From JAGQOZ01 sp041399205 (lineage in GTDB: Bacteria > Planctomycetota > Planctomycetia > Pirellulales > Pirellulaceae), in NCBI GenBank assembly GCA_041399205.1, contig JAWKTK010000028.1, positions 1 to 64,000 on the forward strand: 64,000 bases of DNA, in the 5' to 3' direction. The notes beneath the pieces were generated by a model. That model was not told the DNA's origin, searched no databases, and saw only the letters and a program-made list of their open reading frames with translations. Positions 10,264-18,243 of the stretch are shown in pieces (position 1 is the stretch's first letter; every line of letters begins with the position of its first letter). The translations under genes and the position numbers were made by a program.

Positions 10264-11142
10264 CGATCCTCGCTTTTTAAGCCGAAGCTGACGACCCGTC
10301 CAATCCAGTAACTCCGAATAGTCGGCCAAAGACATCGAAAGAAATCCCTTCAAACTTGCTCGACGAACAACGGGACTCGCGTCTGTTCCCACGGGATCGG
10401 TTCGTTCGTTGATCTCCAGCGGACTCAGCCAACCACTCTTCGCGGACGCCGACTGCGTTCCCAAGCATGCGTATCGGTGGACTTCGATTCGCGTGCAGCG
10501 AGATCGTCGATTCGATCTTTCGCGCTACGTGAAGTCAGATTCTTCTGGCGTCTTCGCCATGGCAGCTCGCACGGGATTCAGGTCCACATACGCGGCACAG
10601 GCCAGCAACGAAGCTTCGTCCAGAATCACTTGAGCCTTGTAGCGGCCCTCCCAAAATCGGCCGGTGCACTGGTCCTCTTTGTTGCTGCGTCGAGCGATAT
10701 TTTCCGCCGTGCACCGCATCCACCAACTGACGTCCGAAAGTCGCGTGCGAATCTCGGACAGTTTGGTTTTGTCTTTGGTGATCATCGAGATTTCGAAATC
10801 TTCAGGCTCGGCCGGCGAACCATCTTTCTCGCGACGAACAGGAAAGAGACGCAACCACCTATGTGCGACTTCCTTGTCCGACCATTCTTGCACGATATCC
10901 GGGCGGCTACGCAGGATCAGGTGGATATGGTTGCTCATCACCGTGTACGTCAAACAATCAATTCCGAAGATACTGGCCAGGAATTCAAGCCGGTCTCGAA
11001 TCCACTCGCGCCGATGCTCGAACGATTGCCCCGTGAGCGGATCATTCCCGCACAGGAAAGCTCGACGAACGCAACGGTTCACGACATGCAGGATCTGAAC
11101 TTCATCCGGATTAACGTATTCACCACGAGCTTGGCGAGGCAT
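10066..11142 (-). mobile_element. REP-associated (RAYT, IS200-like) transposase, frameshifted
   Basis: Starts at ATG 11142 (MPRQARGEYVNPDEVQILHV). The Y1 transposase core is visible: a histidine pair in SNHIHLILRSRP, WWMRCTAENIARR, GRFWEGRYKAQ and LDEASLLACAAYVDLNPVRA. After SDFT a one-base shift near 10530 is needed to continue with AKDRIDDLAARES, and a second near 10470 to reach SGWLSPLEINERTDP and the C-terminal domain ending GANMMLPEDA. This long RAYT form is widespread in Pirellulaceae. RAYTs are single-stranded DNA transposases linked to the spread of short palindromic repeats, which fits the many repeats nearby. The frame breaks may be assembly errors or true inactivation. Confidence 0.87.
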
Positions 11143-11394
11143 AGCCGGTTCCTTTTTCTTGATTTCTGGCAGCATCTTACTAATATCGCCCAGACAGGTC
11201 AAGAAGATTGGATGTCCCTCGTGATTTCTCCTTCGTGATTTCTCCTCGTGATTTCTTTTCAAGGTTGACTTGGTTTTGCACAACGAACAGAAATGCCAGT
11301 TAATGAAGAGTCCGTCCATCGGCTAAAGAAAACACTGGCTCTTGCATTTGTTCCGCCTCTCACAACCACGGCATCATCATCAAGCATGGAGACT

Positions 11395-11731
11395 TTACAC
11401 CTGCACATCAAAGAAACCGGAGTCAAAATCAGTTCGGAAAGTGTTGCGTACCATGCTCCTGACTCACCGAAATTCTCACTGGCTATGTTAACGAGCCCCA
11501 CCTCAAATCCGAGTAACCCTCATCCGAGTACGCAATGTAAGTTGAATCATCGACGGCCGCGAAGACCCAGAGCTTTGCCTTGCGAACCATATTTGAGTCA
11601 TCAGCAATCGTTCGTATCTGGCTGGTTTGCGGACATAGACATGCCAAGAGCTTGGTTCGTACGACTTCGTCTGGAACTTGAGCGATCGCAGAATCAATCA
11701 GCGTACCAAGAATCGCGTTCTTGTCGGTCAA
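11395..11731 (-). CDS. Putative immunity protein of a polymorphic toxin, frameshifted
   Basis: Begins at a TTG (11731) with a good ribosome site (TAGGAG) that overlaps the stop codon of the toxin fragment upstream, leaving 11 bases between the two genes. The first frame reads MTDKNAILGTLIDSAIAQVP, then ADDSNMVRKAKLWVFAAVDD and IAYSDEGYSDLRWG. A missing G in the run at 11496-11499 shifts it to LVNIASENFGESGAWYATL. A further one-base shift would end it as DFDSGFFDVQV with a TAA at 11395; otherwise the frame stays open to 11259. The small, acidic, tryptophan-containing sequence resembles immunity proteins in general, but I cannot name a family. The call rests mainly on position. Confidence 0.45.
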
Positions 11732-11742
11732 ATGGACGTCTC

Positions 11743-11948
11743 CTAGTTGTTCTTGCAGGGATTCGGAATAGGTGGGTCTAGAACTGCATCAATTTCGTCT
11801 GGCTCAAGTCCCGTGATAGTTACGTGCGTGGAATCCGGTGTAAACCTGCGTGTGGGAATAACATCACCACCCGCTTCTCGAATTCTTCCCACGTCCGTTT
11901 CTCTGATTTGGTTGTGTGGAAGTCCGTTGGCCAGGTCCTCACGTCCAG
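11743..11948 (-). pseudogene. C-terminal tip of a polymorphic (RHS/contact-type) toxin
   Basis: About 68 codons open from the edge of the repeat block: GREDLANGLPHNQIRETDV, RIREAGGDVIPTRRF, STHVTITGLEPDEIDAVL and a PIPNPCKNN end, then TAG. The pattern of an HNQI start, AGGDV, a T-x-TGL-x-P-x-E stretch and a final PxPNP matches the C-terminal toxin tips I know from RHS and similar polymorphic toxins. There is no start codon or delivery domain: the repeat at 11949 replaces everything upstream. It is therefore an orphan tip, kept next to its likely immunity gene. The exact toxin family and activity cannot be named from sequence alone. Confidence 0.48.
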
Positions 11949-12478
11949 GGGGGACCCAGCGGGGACACCCGGATTTTAGCCAGGATGTTTAGGGGGACCT
12001 AACAGGGACACCCGGATTTAACCAGGATGTTTTAGCTGAACAAGAAGACAAACGGGTTGCTTTGCCGATCGCCCGAAAGGACTTCTTCAGAAGGAACGTT
12101 GCCGGGAGCAATAGCGGGTACAAGAAAACGCACCAGGGCGCAAGCATTGTGCTGACCTTGAAATGGCCGGTTCTAAAGCGGTCAATGACAGCCTGATGTC
12201 ACTGAGATGCCCGTATCGGCGCGCGAAACCAACTAGCAGTCGCTAGTCAGTCGAAAGTGTAGCCAGAGCCGCTGCTGGTCAGGCGTCTTCGGCCAGCATC
12301 ATGTTCGATCCGGGTGCGTGCATGTAACCAATGCAACGGCGAGCTGCTTCGTCGGCGAGACTTGATGCGTTGCCGGCCGCTCGTTTGAAGAGCTTGCCGA
12401 AACTCTGCACTAATTCGCACCAGCAAGATGTGTCCACGCCGATGCGTTCCAAGATCGGAGCCAAATGATCCGGGATCG
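11949..12478. repeat. Duplicated block, copy 2 (RAYT 3' end plus flanking repeat)
   Basis: Second copy of the block at 9733-10263. It opens with two repeat A units (11949-11990 and 11991-12052), continues through the same non-coding stretch, and covers the transposase C-terminal codons. Small differences are spread throughout, so the duplication is not recent. Confidence 0.85.
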
Positions 12479-12545
12479 CCCGCGTTTCTTGCTGCGAAGC
12501 TGACGGAGCCGGTTGGTGCCATCCATTCACCGCACTTTTATCCAT
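12279..12545 (-). pseudogene. Remnant of a second RAYT transposase, C-terminal end only
   Basis: The frame reads IPDHLAPILERIGVDTSCWC, LFKRAAGNASSLADEAARR and ends HAPGSNMMLAEDA, matching the C-terminus of the intact-length copy at 10066 with scattered substitutions. The N-terminal Y1 domain is absent. Upstream codons (MDKSAVNGWHQPAP) are unrelated. It is a non-functional fragment. Confidence 0.8.
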
Positions 12546-12553
12546 TCACCGAA

Positions 12554-12599
12554 CTTTTCCCGTCAGCGCTTTCCCGTCAGCGGCTTTTCCCGTCAGCGG
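12554..12599. repeat. Short tandem repeat, three units
   Basis: Three head-to-tail units of CTTTTCCCGTCAGCGG (15-16 bases, the second with one T fewer). They run directly into repeat B copy 3. Confidence 0.75.
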
Positions 12600-12602
12600 C
12601 TT

Positions 12603-12624
12603 TTCAGCCCAGCGGGCGACACAT
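12603..12624. repeat. Dispersed repeat B, inverted copy 3
   Basis: TTCAGCCCAGCGGGCGACAC followed by AT, the reverse complement of the element at 8901 and 8970. Confidence 0.7.
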
Positions 12625-12767
12625 GCAGATTGCGGGCCCGGAAGAGGCACGAAACACGAAAGATGCCGTGCATGAGGCATGAAAGGTGGCACGAAGAGAG
12701 GCACGAAGAGTGCCATGCATGGTCCGGTAACCATTCCCCGAAGGAAATCCACAAGACGATATCCGCT

Positions 12768-12792
12768 GCCGCCTGAAGGCGGGACTACAAAC
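12768..12792. repeat. Dispersed repeat C (GTAGTCCCGCC type)
   Basis: GCCGCCTGAAGGCGGGACTA followed by CAAAC. The core GCCGCC-TGAA-GGCGGG makes a hairpin. It is the same family as the palindrome at 40451-40508, where TTTGTAGTCCCGGCTTTAGC appears in the opposite orientation. Confidence 0.65.
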
Positions 12793-12896
12793 GGCTTGTG
12801 GTCATGCGAGAACGCGATATGCGAAGTGAGACTTGCGCGATCGACGGTGATGCCAAGTGAAACGACTGCGATGAGCTGCTGGGCGGCAAGATACTG

Positions 12897-12957
12897 GACC
12901 CAACAGGGACACCCGTATATTAGCCAGGATATTTTGGCTGAACAAGTGAACAAGAAG
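12897..12957. repeat. Dispersed repeat A, copy
   Basis: GACCCAACAGGGACACCCGT then ATATTAGCCAGGATATT and GCTGAACAAGTGAACAAGAAG. It belongs to the same subtype as the copy at 9671. Confidence 0.8.
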
Positions 12958-13221
12958 TTTACCGATCAAATACTCAATTTCGAAGCTTTCGGCCAACCGA
13001 TCGCCAAATTCGACCTCGACCGCTCAACCGTCGCTCCTCTACAGTGGCGAACAAGTTGCGCAGTCAATCCTGGACTGGTTCAGGTGACTGGCGCAGGCAA
13101 CTGGTGGGCATATGCAACCATTGCGGACGCACGTCGCGAAAGCCGTGTCGCTCTTTCGGCGATCAGATCAGGACGATTCCCTTGTGGAGGACGGAAGCGA
13201 AAAAGCGGCAAATTGAAATTG

Positions 13222-14121
13222 TTAGACTGCGGGCAGCTGAGCGCCTAGTTCGTCTACAAAGCGTTTGGCATCGCGGACGGAATAGCCTTTTCGTCGCACC
13301 AGAATCTTGATGGCCTCGATGTGATCGTTCGCTTCCACCAAGTACAGCAGGTAAGAATCGAGTTGTTGGTCTGATAGTTCTCGCCAATCCACTCGTTTAT
13401 TGCTCTGACCGGATTCCACTTGTAGATGCGAGGACAAGCGGTTTATGGCGTCGGAAATATGGGGCGTCAGTCGTCCAGATCGACTGTGCCAATAGACGAC
13501 CACGTTGTCATCACGATCGACCATAACCGGCACATGGTTTTCTCGACCTCGGATCGTCATGCCGAACCAAGTCTTGTGTTCAAAACGCCGTAGCCGTTCT
13601 GCTGCCACCCAATTTCGCAGCGAAGCCGCTATCGCTGTAGGCACTGAAAAACAAAGCGTGACTTCCTTCCAAGTGCAAGTGGAATCTGCAGTTTCGGTTG
13701 TGCGTTGCATCGTTTCTGTGCGAACCGATCGAATATCGTCAAACGGCAAGAACACAATGCTAGTAGCTGGTTCGAATTGACGGTTGTGCACGGATCGTAA
13801 ATTCAACCAGACGCCATCGTGCGCAATGCCCATGGTCCAGTTATCAGCGGAAAGCAAACGCAACAGGCGGACGCCAAACCACCTTGCTACCACGATCGCT
13901 ACCGAGCTGATGGCGGACATGGTCCAAACGTCCAGTGCGTTTTGCCAGCCGAGTACAAACGCGGGAAATATCAACAGCAGTGTCACCGCGATAACGCCCT
14001 GCCCTAGCACTTCAAGCCAAGACGTGCGATAGAGGGCCAAGCAGTGATCGGGGCGATGGTCACTATTGTATGGTTGCATAACTAACCTTGGTTCAGACCG
14101 CAGATTCGGGTCGGTCGTCAT
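13222..14121 (-). CDS. Membrane protein with an L7/L12-like C-terminus, unknown function
   Basis: A 299-residue protein. Two membrane helices lie at about 38-60 (GQGVIAVTLLLIFPAFVLG) and 65-82 (TMSAISSVAIVVARWF). A PH-like or beta-rich central part follows. The last 45 residues (DHIEAIKILVRRKGYSVRDA and KRFVDEL) look like the C-terminal fold of ribosomal protein L7/L12, a domain that also appears attached to small membrane proteins in other bacteria. Start is uncertain between 14121 (MTTDPN) and 14079 (MQPYNSD). It stands alone, divergent from the FG-GAP gene. Function unknown. Confidence 0.7.
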   Translation of the reverse strand: MTTDPNLRSEPRLVMQPYNSDHRPDHCLALYRTSWLEVLGQGVIAVTLLLIFPAFVLGWQNALDVWTMSAISSVAIVVARWFGVRLLRLLSADNWTMGIAHDGVWLNLRSVHNRQFEPATSIVFLPFDDIRSVRTETMQRTTETADSTCTWKEVTLCFSVPTAIAASLRNWVAAERLRRFEHKTWFGMTIRGRENHVPVMVDRDDNVVVYWHSRSGRLTPHISDAINRLSSHLQVESGQSNKRVDWRELSDQQLDSYLLYLVEANDHIEAIKILVRRKGYSVRDAKRFVDELGAQLPAV

Positions 14122-14234
14122 GGCGTGTGATTGCTTACTGTCGTAACACAGGCCGTCGAGCAGTCAAGAAAGTATAGAATACGGCGTTTTCGCACCGACA
14201 ACTCGCTGGGAACGATATCGCGAAAGGATGGAAA

Positions 14235-15452
14235 ATGCCAAAAATACTGTTGTTTTGGGCCGTTCTGGCAACCGCTTTGCAGGCCGATGGCGTTGCCGAA
14301 AAGGCTCAATGGCAGGCGTCTGTGTCGTGGAAGTGTCATGTGATCGATGATTCATTGCAAGGAGCGGATGGCGTCAAGTTGGCGGATGTGGATAGCGATG
14401 GACGTCTGGACATTGCCACCGGCTGGGAAGAAAGTGGTGCGGTGCGAATCTATTTTCAGCCCGAACCGCACGAGACCAAACGGCGCTGGCCAACGCTGAC
14501 TTTGCACGGAACTCCTTCTGTCGAAGACGCCGCTTGGGTCGATGTGAACGCGGACGGTCAATGGGAATTGCTCAGCTGCACCGAAGGCCAAGATCAACAG
14601 TTGCGGCTCCATTCGTTTGCCGGAAATCCTCGTCAACCATCTGCGTGGCAAACTCAAAGCATTGCCCAAGCCAATCAGATGACTCGTTGGATGTTCGCAC
14701 AGTCACTTGGTTCGCGACAAGTGGTTGTCGGCAGCAAAGACCCGCGCGGGATGCTGGGTCTGCTGACGTTGGGGCGCGCCGATGCGAACGATTCGTTCAA
14801 GTTGGTTCCGCTGACATCGGCGCAATGGATCATGTCGATTCGCGCGGTCGATATCAATGACGATGGTCAGTTAGACATCGTCTATTCGGATCGCAAAGGA
14901 ACCGATTCAGGGATATATGCGCTGCTGGGTTCGCCAAACGGCCACGAGGATTCGGGGCTAGAATGGCGGAAAGTGCTATTGGGTTGTCTGGGGCGTGAAG
15001 TTATGTTTTTGGACATCGAATCGTACACAAAGCACTCGGCCGTCAGCGAGATTGTGGCCGCAGTGAAGACTCGGGATGTTTTTATATTGCGAACGGATGC
15101 TTCGCTCGACGCGTCTGGGGTTGGCACGTGGAGCGAATCGACTATTCGTTTGGACGATCGTCACGTTGGAACGATGAAGGCCGTTCGATTTGCCGATTTG
15201 GATCTTGATGGTTCGAACGAGATTGTCGTGACCTGTGAAGGCGCGACAGGCGATCGCAGCGGCGTTTTTTACTTGCGAAACGAGCGTTCGCATTGGATCG
15301 CTCGCGATATCAGCGGGCCAGCCGGGATCAAGTTTGATCGAATCGAAGTCTTGGATTTGGATGCCGACGGAGACTTGGATGTATTGACGTGTGAAGAACG
15401 TTTTGCCGGTCGCGGACTGGGCGTGATCTGGTACGAAAACCCGTTGCGTTAG
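14235..15452 (+). CDS. Secreted FG-GAP/VCBS repeat protein
   Basis: Starts with a short signal peptide (MPKILLFWAVLATALQADG) preceded by AAAGGA. The 405-residue mature part carries repeated Asp-rich calcium loops of the FG-GAP/VCBS kind: LADVDSDGRLDIATGW, VDVNADGQWELLSC, AVDINDDGQLDIVYSD, FADLDLDGSNEIVVTC and LDLDADGDLDVLTC. It is expected to fold as a seven-bladed propeller outside the cytoplasm. In planctomycetes such proteins are common and mostly uncharacterised. No catalytic domain is attached. It is complete and ends before a strong hairpin terminator. Confidence 0.88.
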   Translation: MPKILLFWAVLATALQADGVAEKAQWQASVSWKCHVIDDSLQGADGVKLADVDSDGRLDIATGWEESGAVRIYFQPEPHETKRRWPTLTLHGTPSVEDAAWVDVNADGQWELLSCTEGQDQQLRLHSFAGNPRQPSAWQTQSIAQANQMTRWMFAQSLGSRQVVVGSKDPRGMLGLLTLGRADANDSFKLVPLTSAQWIMSIRAVDINDDGQLDIVYSDRKGTDSGIYALLGSPNGHEDSGLEWRKVLLGCLGREVMFLDIESYTKHSAVSEIVAAVKTRDVFILRTDASLDASGVGTWSESTIRLDDRHVGTMKAVRFADLDLDGSNEIVVTCEGATGDRSGVFYLRNERSHWIARDISGPAGIKFDRIEVLDLDADGDLDVLTCEERFAGRGLGVIWYENPLR

Positions 15453-15493
15453 GCCGCAGGTACGGTTTCTGATATTGCTTGCGGGAATAAATA

Positions 15494-15527
15494 AAAGTCG
15501 CTGGCCACAATTGTCGCCAGCGACTTT
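15494..15527. terminator. Bidirectional hairpin terminator
   Basis: A perfect 12-base stem, AAAGTCGCTGGC (15494-15505) and GCCAGCGACTTT (15516-15527), with a 10-base loop. It lies between two convergent genes, with A-rich sequence before and a T run in the stem end, so it can serve both strands. Confidence 0.85.
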
Positions 15528-15591
15528 CCCACCTCGTCTCGCAGTTTCAGCAACGCCGTCTTAGAAGCAAGGCGGCGAGCTTCATGCTTCG

Positions 15592-16283
15592 CTAGTTTGA
15601 TCGAATCGCCGAAGGCAGCAGTTTACGAAAGCCCGCCAAACGGTTTGGTTTGGTTGGCTTGGTCTGCGCTGAAGGCGATGGTGGCGGAGCCGGCACGTCA
15701 TTGGCCGGGCTCAGCGAAGGCGCTTCCACAGGAACGGGAGCTGCTGTGGGAACGGGGCCTTCGACTGGTACCGCCGGATAGAAAGTGCCATCGATCGGTG
15801 CGGCGGTGGTGCAACCAGCGTCACAGCAACCTGAATCCGTACAGCCAGCGTCCGTACAGCCAGCGTCACAGCAGCCGGTTCCGCAGCCACAAGTGTTCTT
15901 TTTCGGAGTCCACTTGTATTCGCACACTGGGCATTCGTAGGTGTGCTTCTTCAGCTTCTTGACTGTTTTGACGCAGGCACCGTTGTTCGCACATGGATCG
16001 CAGCAGCTTTTTTGCCACGGAAAGACGACCTTAGGCACACAGATTTCGGTGCATTCGATCTTCCAACAGTGCTTTTCTTTGCCGTCTTCTACTTTCAGTT
16101 CGCAGCAACTGCTGCACTGTGGGACGTGACGTGACCGCCGCAGCAGCCACTGTCGCAACATCCGATGTCGCTGCAACCTGGGCTGGCACAGCCGGCGTCA
16201 CAGCAGTCGGCAGCCGTGGCGGGGCTGACCAGCATGGCCAGACTCATCAACAGGCTGGGAAACAACGCGAGTTTCCTGTTCAT
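15592..16283 (-). CDS. Secreted cysteine-rich protein, frameshifted
   Basis: Start ATG at 16283 after AGGAGTAGTAAT. Signal peptide MNRKLALFPSLLMSLAMLVS ends in PATAA, then a Cys-rich run (DCCDAGCASPGC, DIGCCDSGCCGGH). A one-base loss near 16133 shifts the frame to VPQCSSCCELKVEDGKEKHC. The rest has CxxC pairs (YECPVCEYKW), a repeated CCDAGCTDAGCTDSGCC segment, and a Pro-rich tail. About 230 residues in all. The spacing of cysteines suggests metal binding or a disulphide-linked surface protein. It follows the porin gene on the same strand. I do not recognise a named family. Confidence 0.75.
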
Positions 16284-16378
16284 ATTACTACTCCTGGTAT
16301 GGAAGTTTTTTGTACCGTTTTCAGTTTGTTCGTCGTGAACGAAAGTCAATCGTTTAGGAATGGTCGATCGTTTGTGAA

Positions 16379-17887
16379 TTAAAAGTCAACCATAAAGCGA
16401 GCGCCAATGATGTTGTAGTCGCCGCTATCTCGCGTTGCGAATCGGTCGCTGATGTTGCCGTTGATGTAGTTGAACTGCATGCGAGCGTTCGCGTTCCAGT
16501 ACCAGTTCAGGCCAAAGGTGAACGATTCACCAACACCACCAAAGATGTTGCCGTCGGTGAGGTCGCCGTACGAATAGCGAGCGGCAATTTGCCACGCACC
16601 CCAACCTGCTTCCACATCGTCATCACACGAACGAACCATCCAGAAGTTCTGGAACGGCTTGATTCGATCCAACGTGCCGTCCGTTCGATCCCACGGCATG
16701 TGTTCGCCTGTCAAGAAGTACGAAATGTAGAAGTATCCACCATCAAAGTGCAGGTCGTTTCCAATGGCCGCGTTGCGATCTAGCCATACGCTTTGATATT
16801 CGCCCACGAATTGGAACGCTCCGACATTTACCACCGATTCCACGCCTAACAGCGTGTAGGTGGACGCTCCGTTGATTTGTCCGGTGTCGATCCAGCGATT
16901 TCGGCTGCGAGCTTCGGGGCGATGACGGAAACGAGCTTCATTGTTGGCGGCGTTGCCGGCCGGATCGGCGTAGCTGCCAGAAACGGCCCAATGCGCGTAA
17001 CCTCGGCCGTCGGAAACTTCGTCGTACCAAATGGTGTTGGCAAACCGGCCGGCGAGTTCTAGTTGATATGCGTCGCCGATGTAATTTCCTTCGTCCTGAA
17101 TCAAGCGTTGGTTGTAAACACCATATCGCCAGTTGTAGGCCAAGTCATCCGTGTAGCCGTAGGAAACTAAGCCAAAGCGTCGAGCGTCCTGATTGAACGA
17201 TTCAATGATGAAGGGTCGTTCCAGAAAGACGTTGTAACGAGAACTGTTCAGGTGGTCTAAGCCGTAGGGTCGTTTCTGATTACCTAGCAAGACCGTTTGC
17301 AAGAAAGGAATTTCTTCCCATCCCAAGAAGACGTCTCGGAATTCTACGTCGTTGCCGCCGGCGTATTCCATTTCGATCTTGTACAGCATGTTGTCTTTGA
17401 TCTTGCCGCCAACACCGATACGCACGCGACGAAAGCCGATACGGTCTTCTGGGTCGTCGCCCCCTTCAAAGTTACTGATGTCGCCCGATGTCTGCGGAAA
17501 GGTCCAATAGTCGGCGTGAATTCGGCCGTAGACCTTCATGGTGGATCCCGACGAACCGGAGTGGACAATCGTTTTGTCGCCGGTGAATTCGTCTACTTCT
17601 TCCGTCAAATCTTCCAGGCTGGATTCCAAATCCTTGATCTTGTCCGCTAGTTCGGAATCGTCGTCCTCTTCTTCGTCTTCGTCGGCCCAGTTGCGGAAGC
17701 CAACGGCAGAAACTTGTGGTGCACGAGCATCATGCAGCTCTTGCTCAAGTCGTTCGATACGAGCATTCTGCTGATCGATGGCATTTAAGAGCTGACTAAC
17801 ATCCGCCTCCTGTGCACTGGCTTGCCCGCAAAGCGGCAATGTCGCCAAGCAGGCACCCAAGCACAGTTGCCAAAATCGTAAACGCAT
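16379..17887 (-). CDS. Outer-membrane porin of the OprO/OprP (phosphate-selective) type
   Basis: 502 residues. The signal peptide is MRLRFWQLCLGACLATLPLC ending QASAQ, followed by a short coiled coil (LNAIDQQNARIERLEQELHD) that could bind peptidoglycan or trimerise, and an acidic linker (DEDEEEDDDSELADK). The rest alternates aromatic strands typical of a 16-stranded porin: YGRIHADYWTFPQ, NQKRPYGLDHLNSSRYNVF, and a final strand NIIGARFMVDF ending in Phe as needed for barrel assembly. Family membership is clear. The transported ion need not be phosphate; no phosphate genes lie nearby. Confidence 0.9.
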   Translation of the reverse strand: MRLRFWQLCLGACLATLPLCGQASAQEADVSQLLNAIDQQNARIERLEQELHDARAPQVSAVGFRNWADEDEEEDDDSELADKIKDLESSLEDLTEEVDEFTGDKTIVHSGSSGSTMKVYGRIHADYWTFPQTSGDISNFEGGDDPEDRIGFRRVRIGVGGKIKDNMLYKIEMEYAGGNDVEFRDVFLGWEEIPFLQTVLLGNQKRPYGLDHLNSSRYNVFLERPFIIESFNQDARRFGLVSYGYTDDLAYNWRYGVYNQRLIQDEGNYIGDAYQLELAGRFANTIWYDEVSDGRGYAHWAVSGSYADPAGNAANNEARFRHRPEARSRNRWIDTGQINGASTYTLLGVESVVNVGAFQFVGEYQSVWLDRNAAIGNDLHFDGGYFYISYFLTGEHMPWDRTDGTLDRIKPFQNFWMVRSCDDDVEAGWGAWQIAARYSYGDLTDGNIFGGVGESFTFGLNWYWNANARMQFNYINGNISDRFATRDSGDYNIIGARFMVDF

Positions 17888-18243
17888 TCGATTTCTCCTC
17901 CGTGATAAGAATAAGAAGCCTTTGAGCTTCTTTTGCCGTTTGCATAGTCCTTCGCAAAACGTGTCTGGAGTACAAATCGAGCGGTTCTACCGGCTGAAAA
18001 TATTAAGGTACGACTCGCAGGTGTTTTTCACTCGGTCGCAACCCGACCAATTGGCAAGACCGGCATAATCGGCCATCGGAAGGCAGAGCGATTGCGTCAG
18101 AGCGAACAATTGTCACAGTTGATATAACCCGAACCAAGGTTGTCTGACTTGACGAATGAGCCCCATGAAGAATGGCCGCAGCCGGTCGACACCGTCTGCG
18201 GCCATCGAGATTTCTTTGTCGAATCAAACGCTGGGCATTCAGG
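17888..18243. other. Intergenic stretch holding the porin promoter and a hairpin
   Basis: Contains the upstream region of the porin gene (a GGAGGAGAAATCG ribosome site lies just before its ATG) and the hairpin at 18173-18204. No further gene is seen. Confidence 0.5.
18173..18204 (-). terminator. Hairpin after the secretion operon
   Basis: Stem TGGCCGCAG (18173-18181) and CTGCGGCCA (18196-18204), loop 14 bases. It lies 40 bases past the TolC stop on the minus strand. The T tract after it is short, so termination may be incomplete. Confidence 0.6.

Larger units (their letters stand above)
12546..13221. other. Repeat-rich intergenic stretch without a recognised gene
   Basis: Besides the listed repeats it holds a patch of imperfect GCACGAAGAG/GGCATG repeats at about 12650-12720 and about 260 bases before 13222 with no homology I recognise. 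The open frame 12679-13248 is low-complexity and probably not coding. Confidence 0.45.

Noticed and set aside
10477..11238. 253-codon plus-strand frame opposite the transposase
   Set aside because: It is the complement of the RAYT coding region; the minus frame carries the conserved Y1 motifs.
8775..12957. CRISPR array, suggested by the repeated short units
   Set aside because: The units are irregularly spaced, vary in length, have no uniform spacers and no cas genes; they are RAYT-type dispersed repeats.
12679..13248. 189-codon plus-strand frame in the repeat island
   Set aside because: It translates through a dispersed repeat copy and has no ribosome site or recognisable domain.
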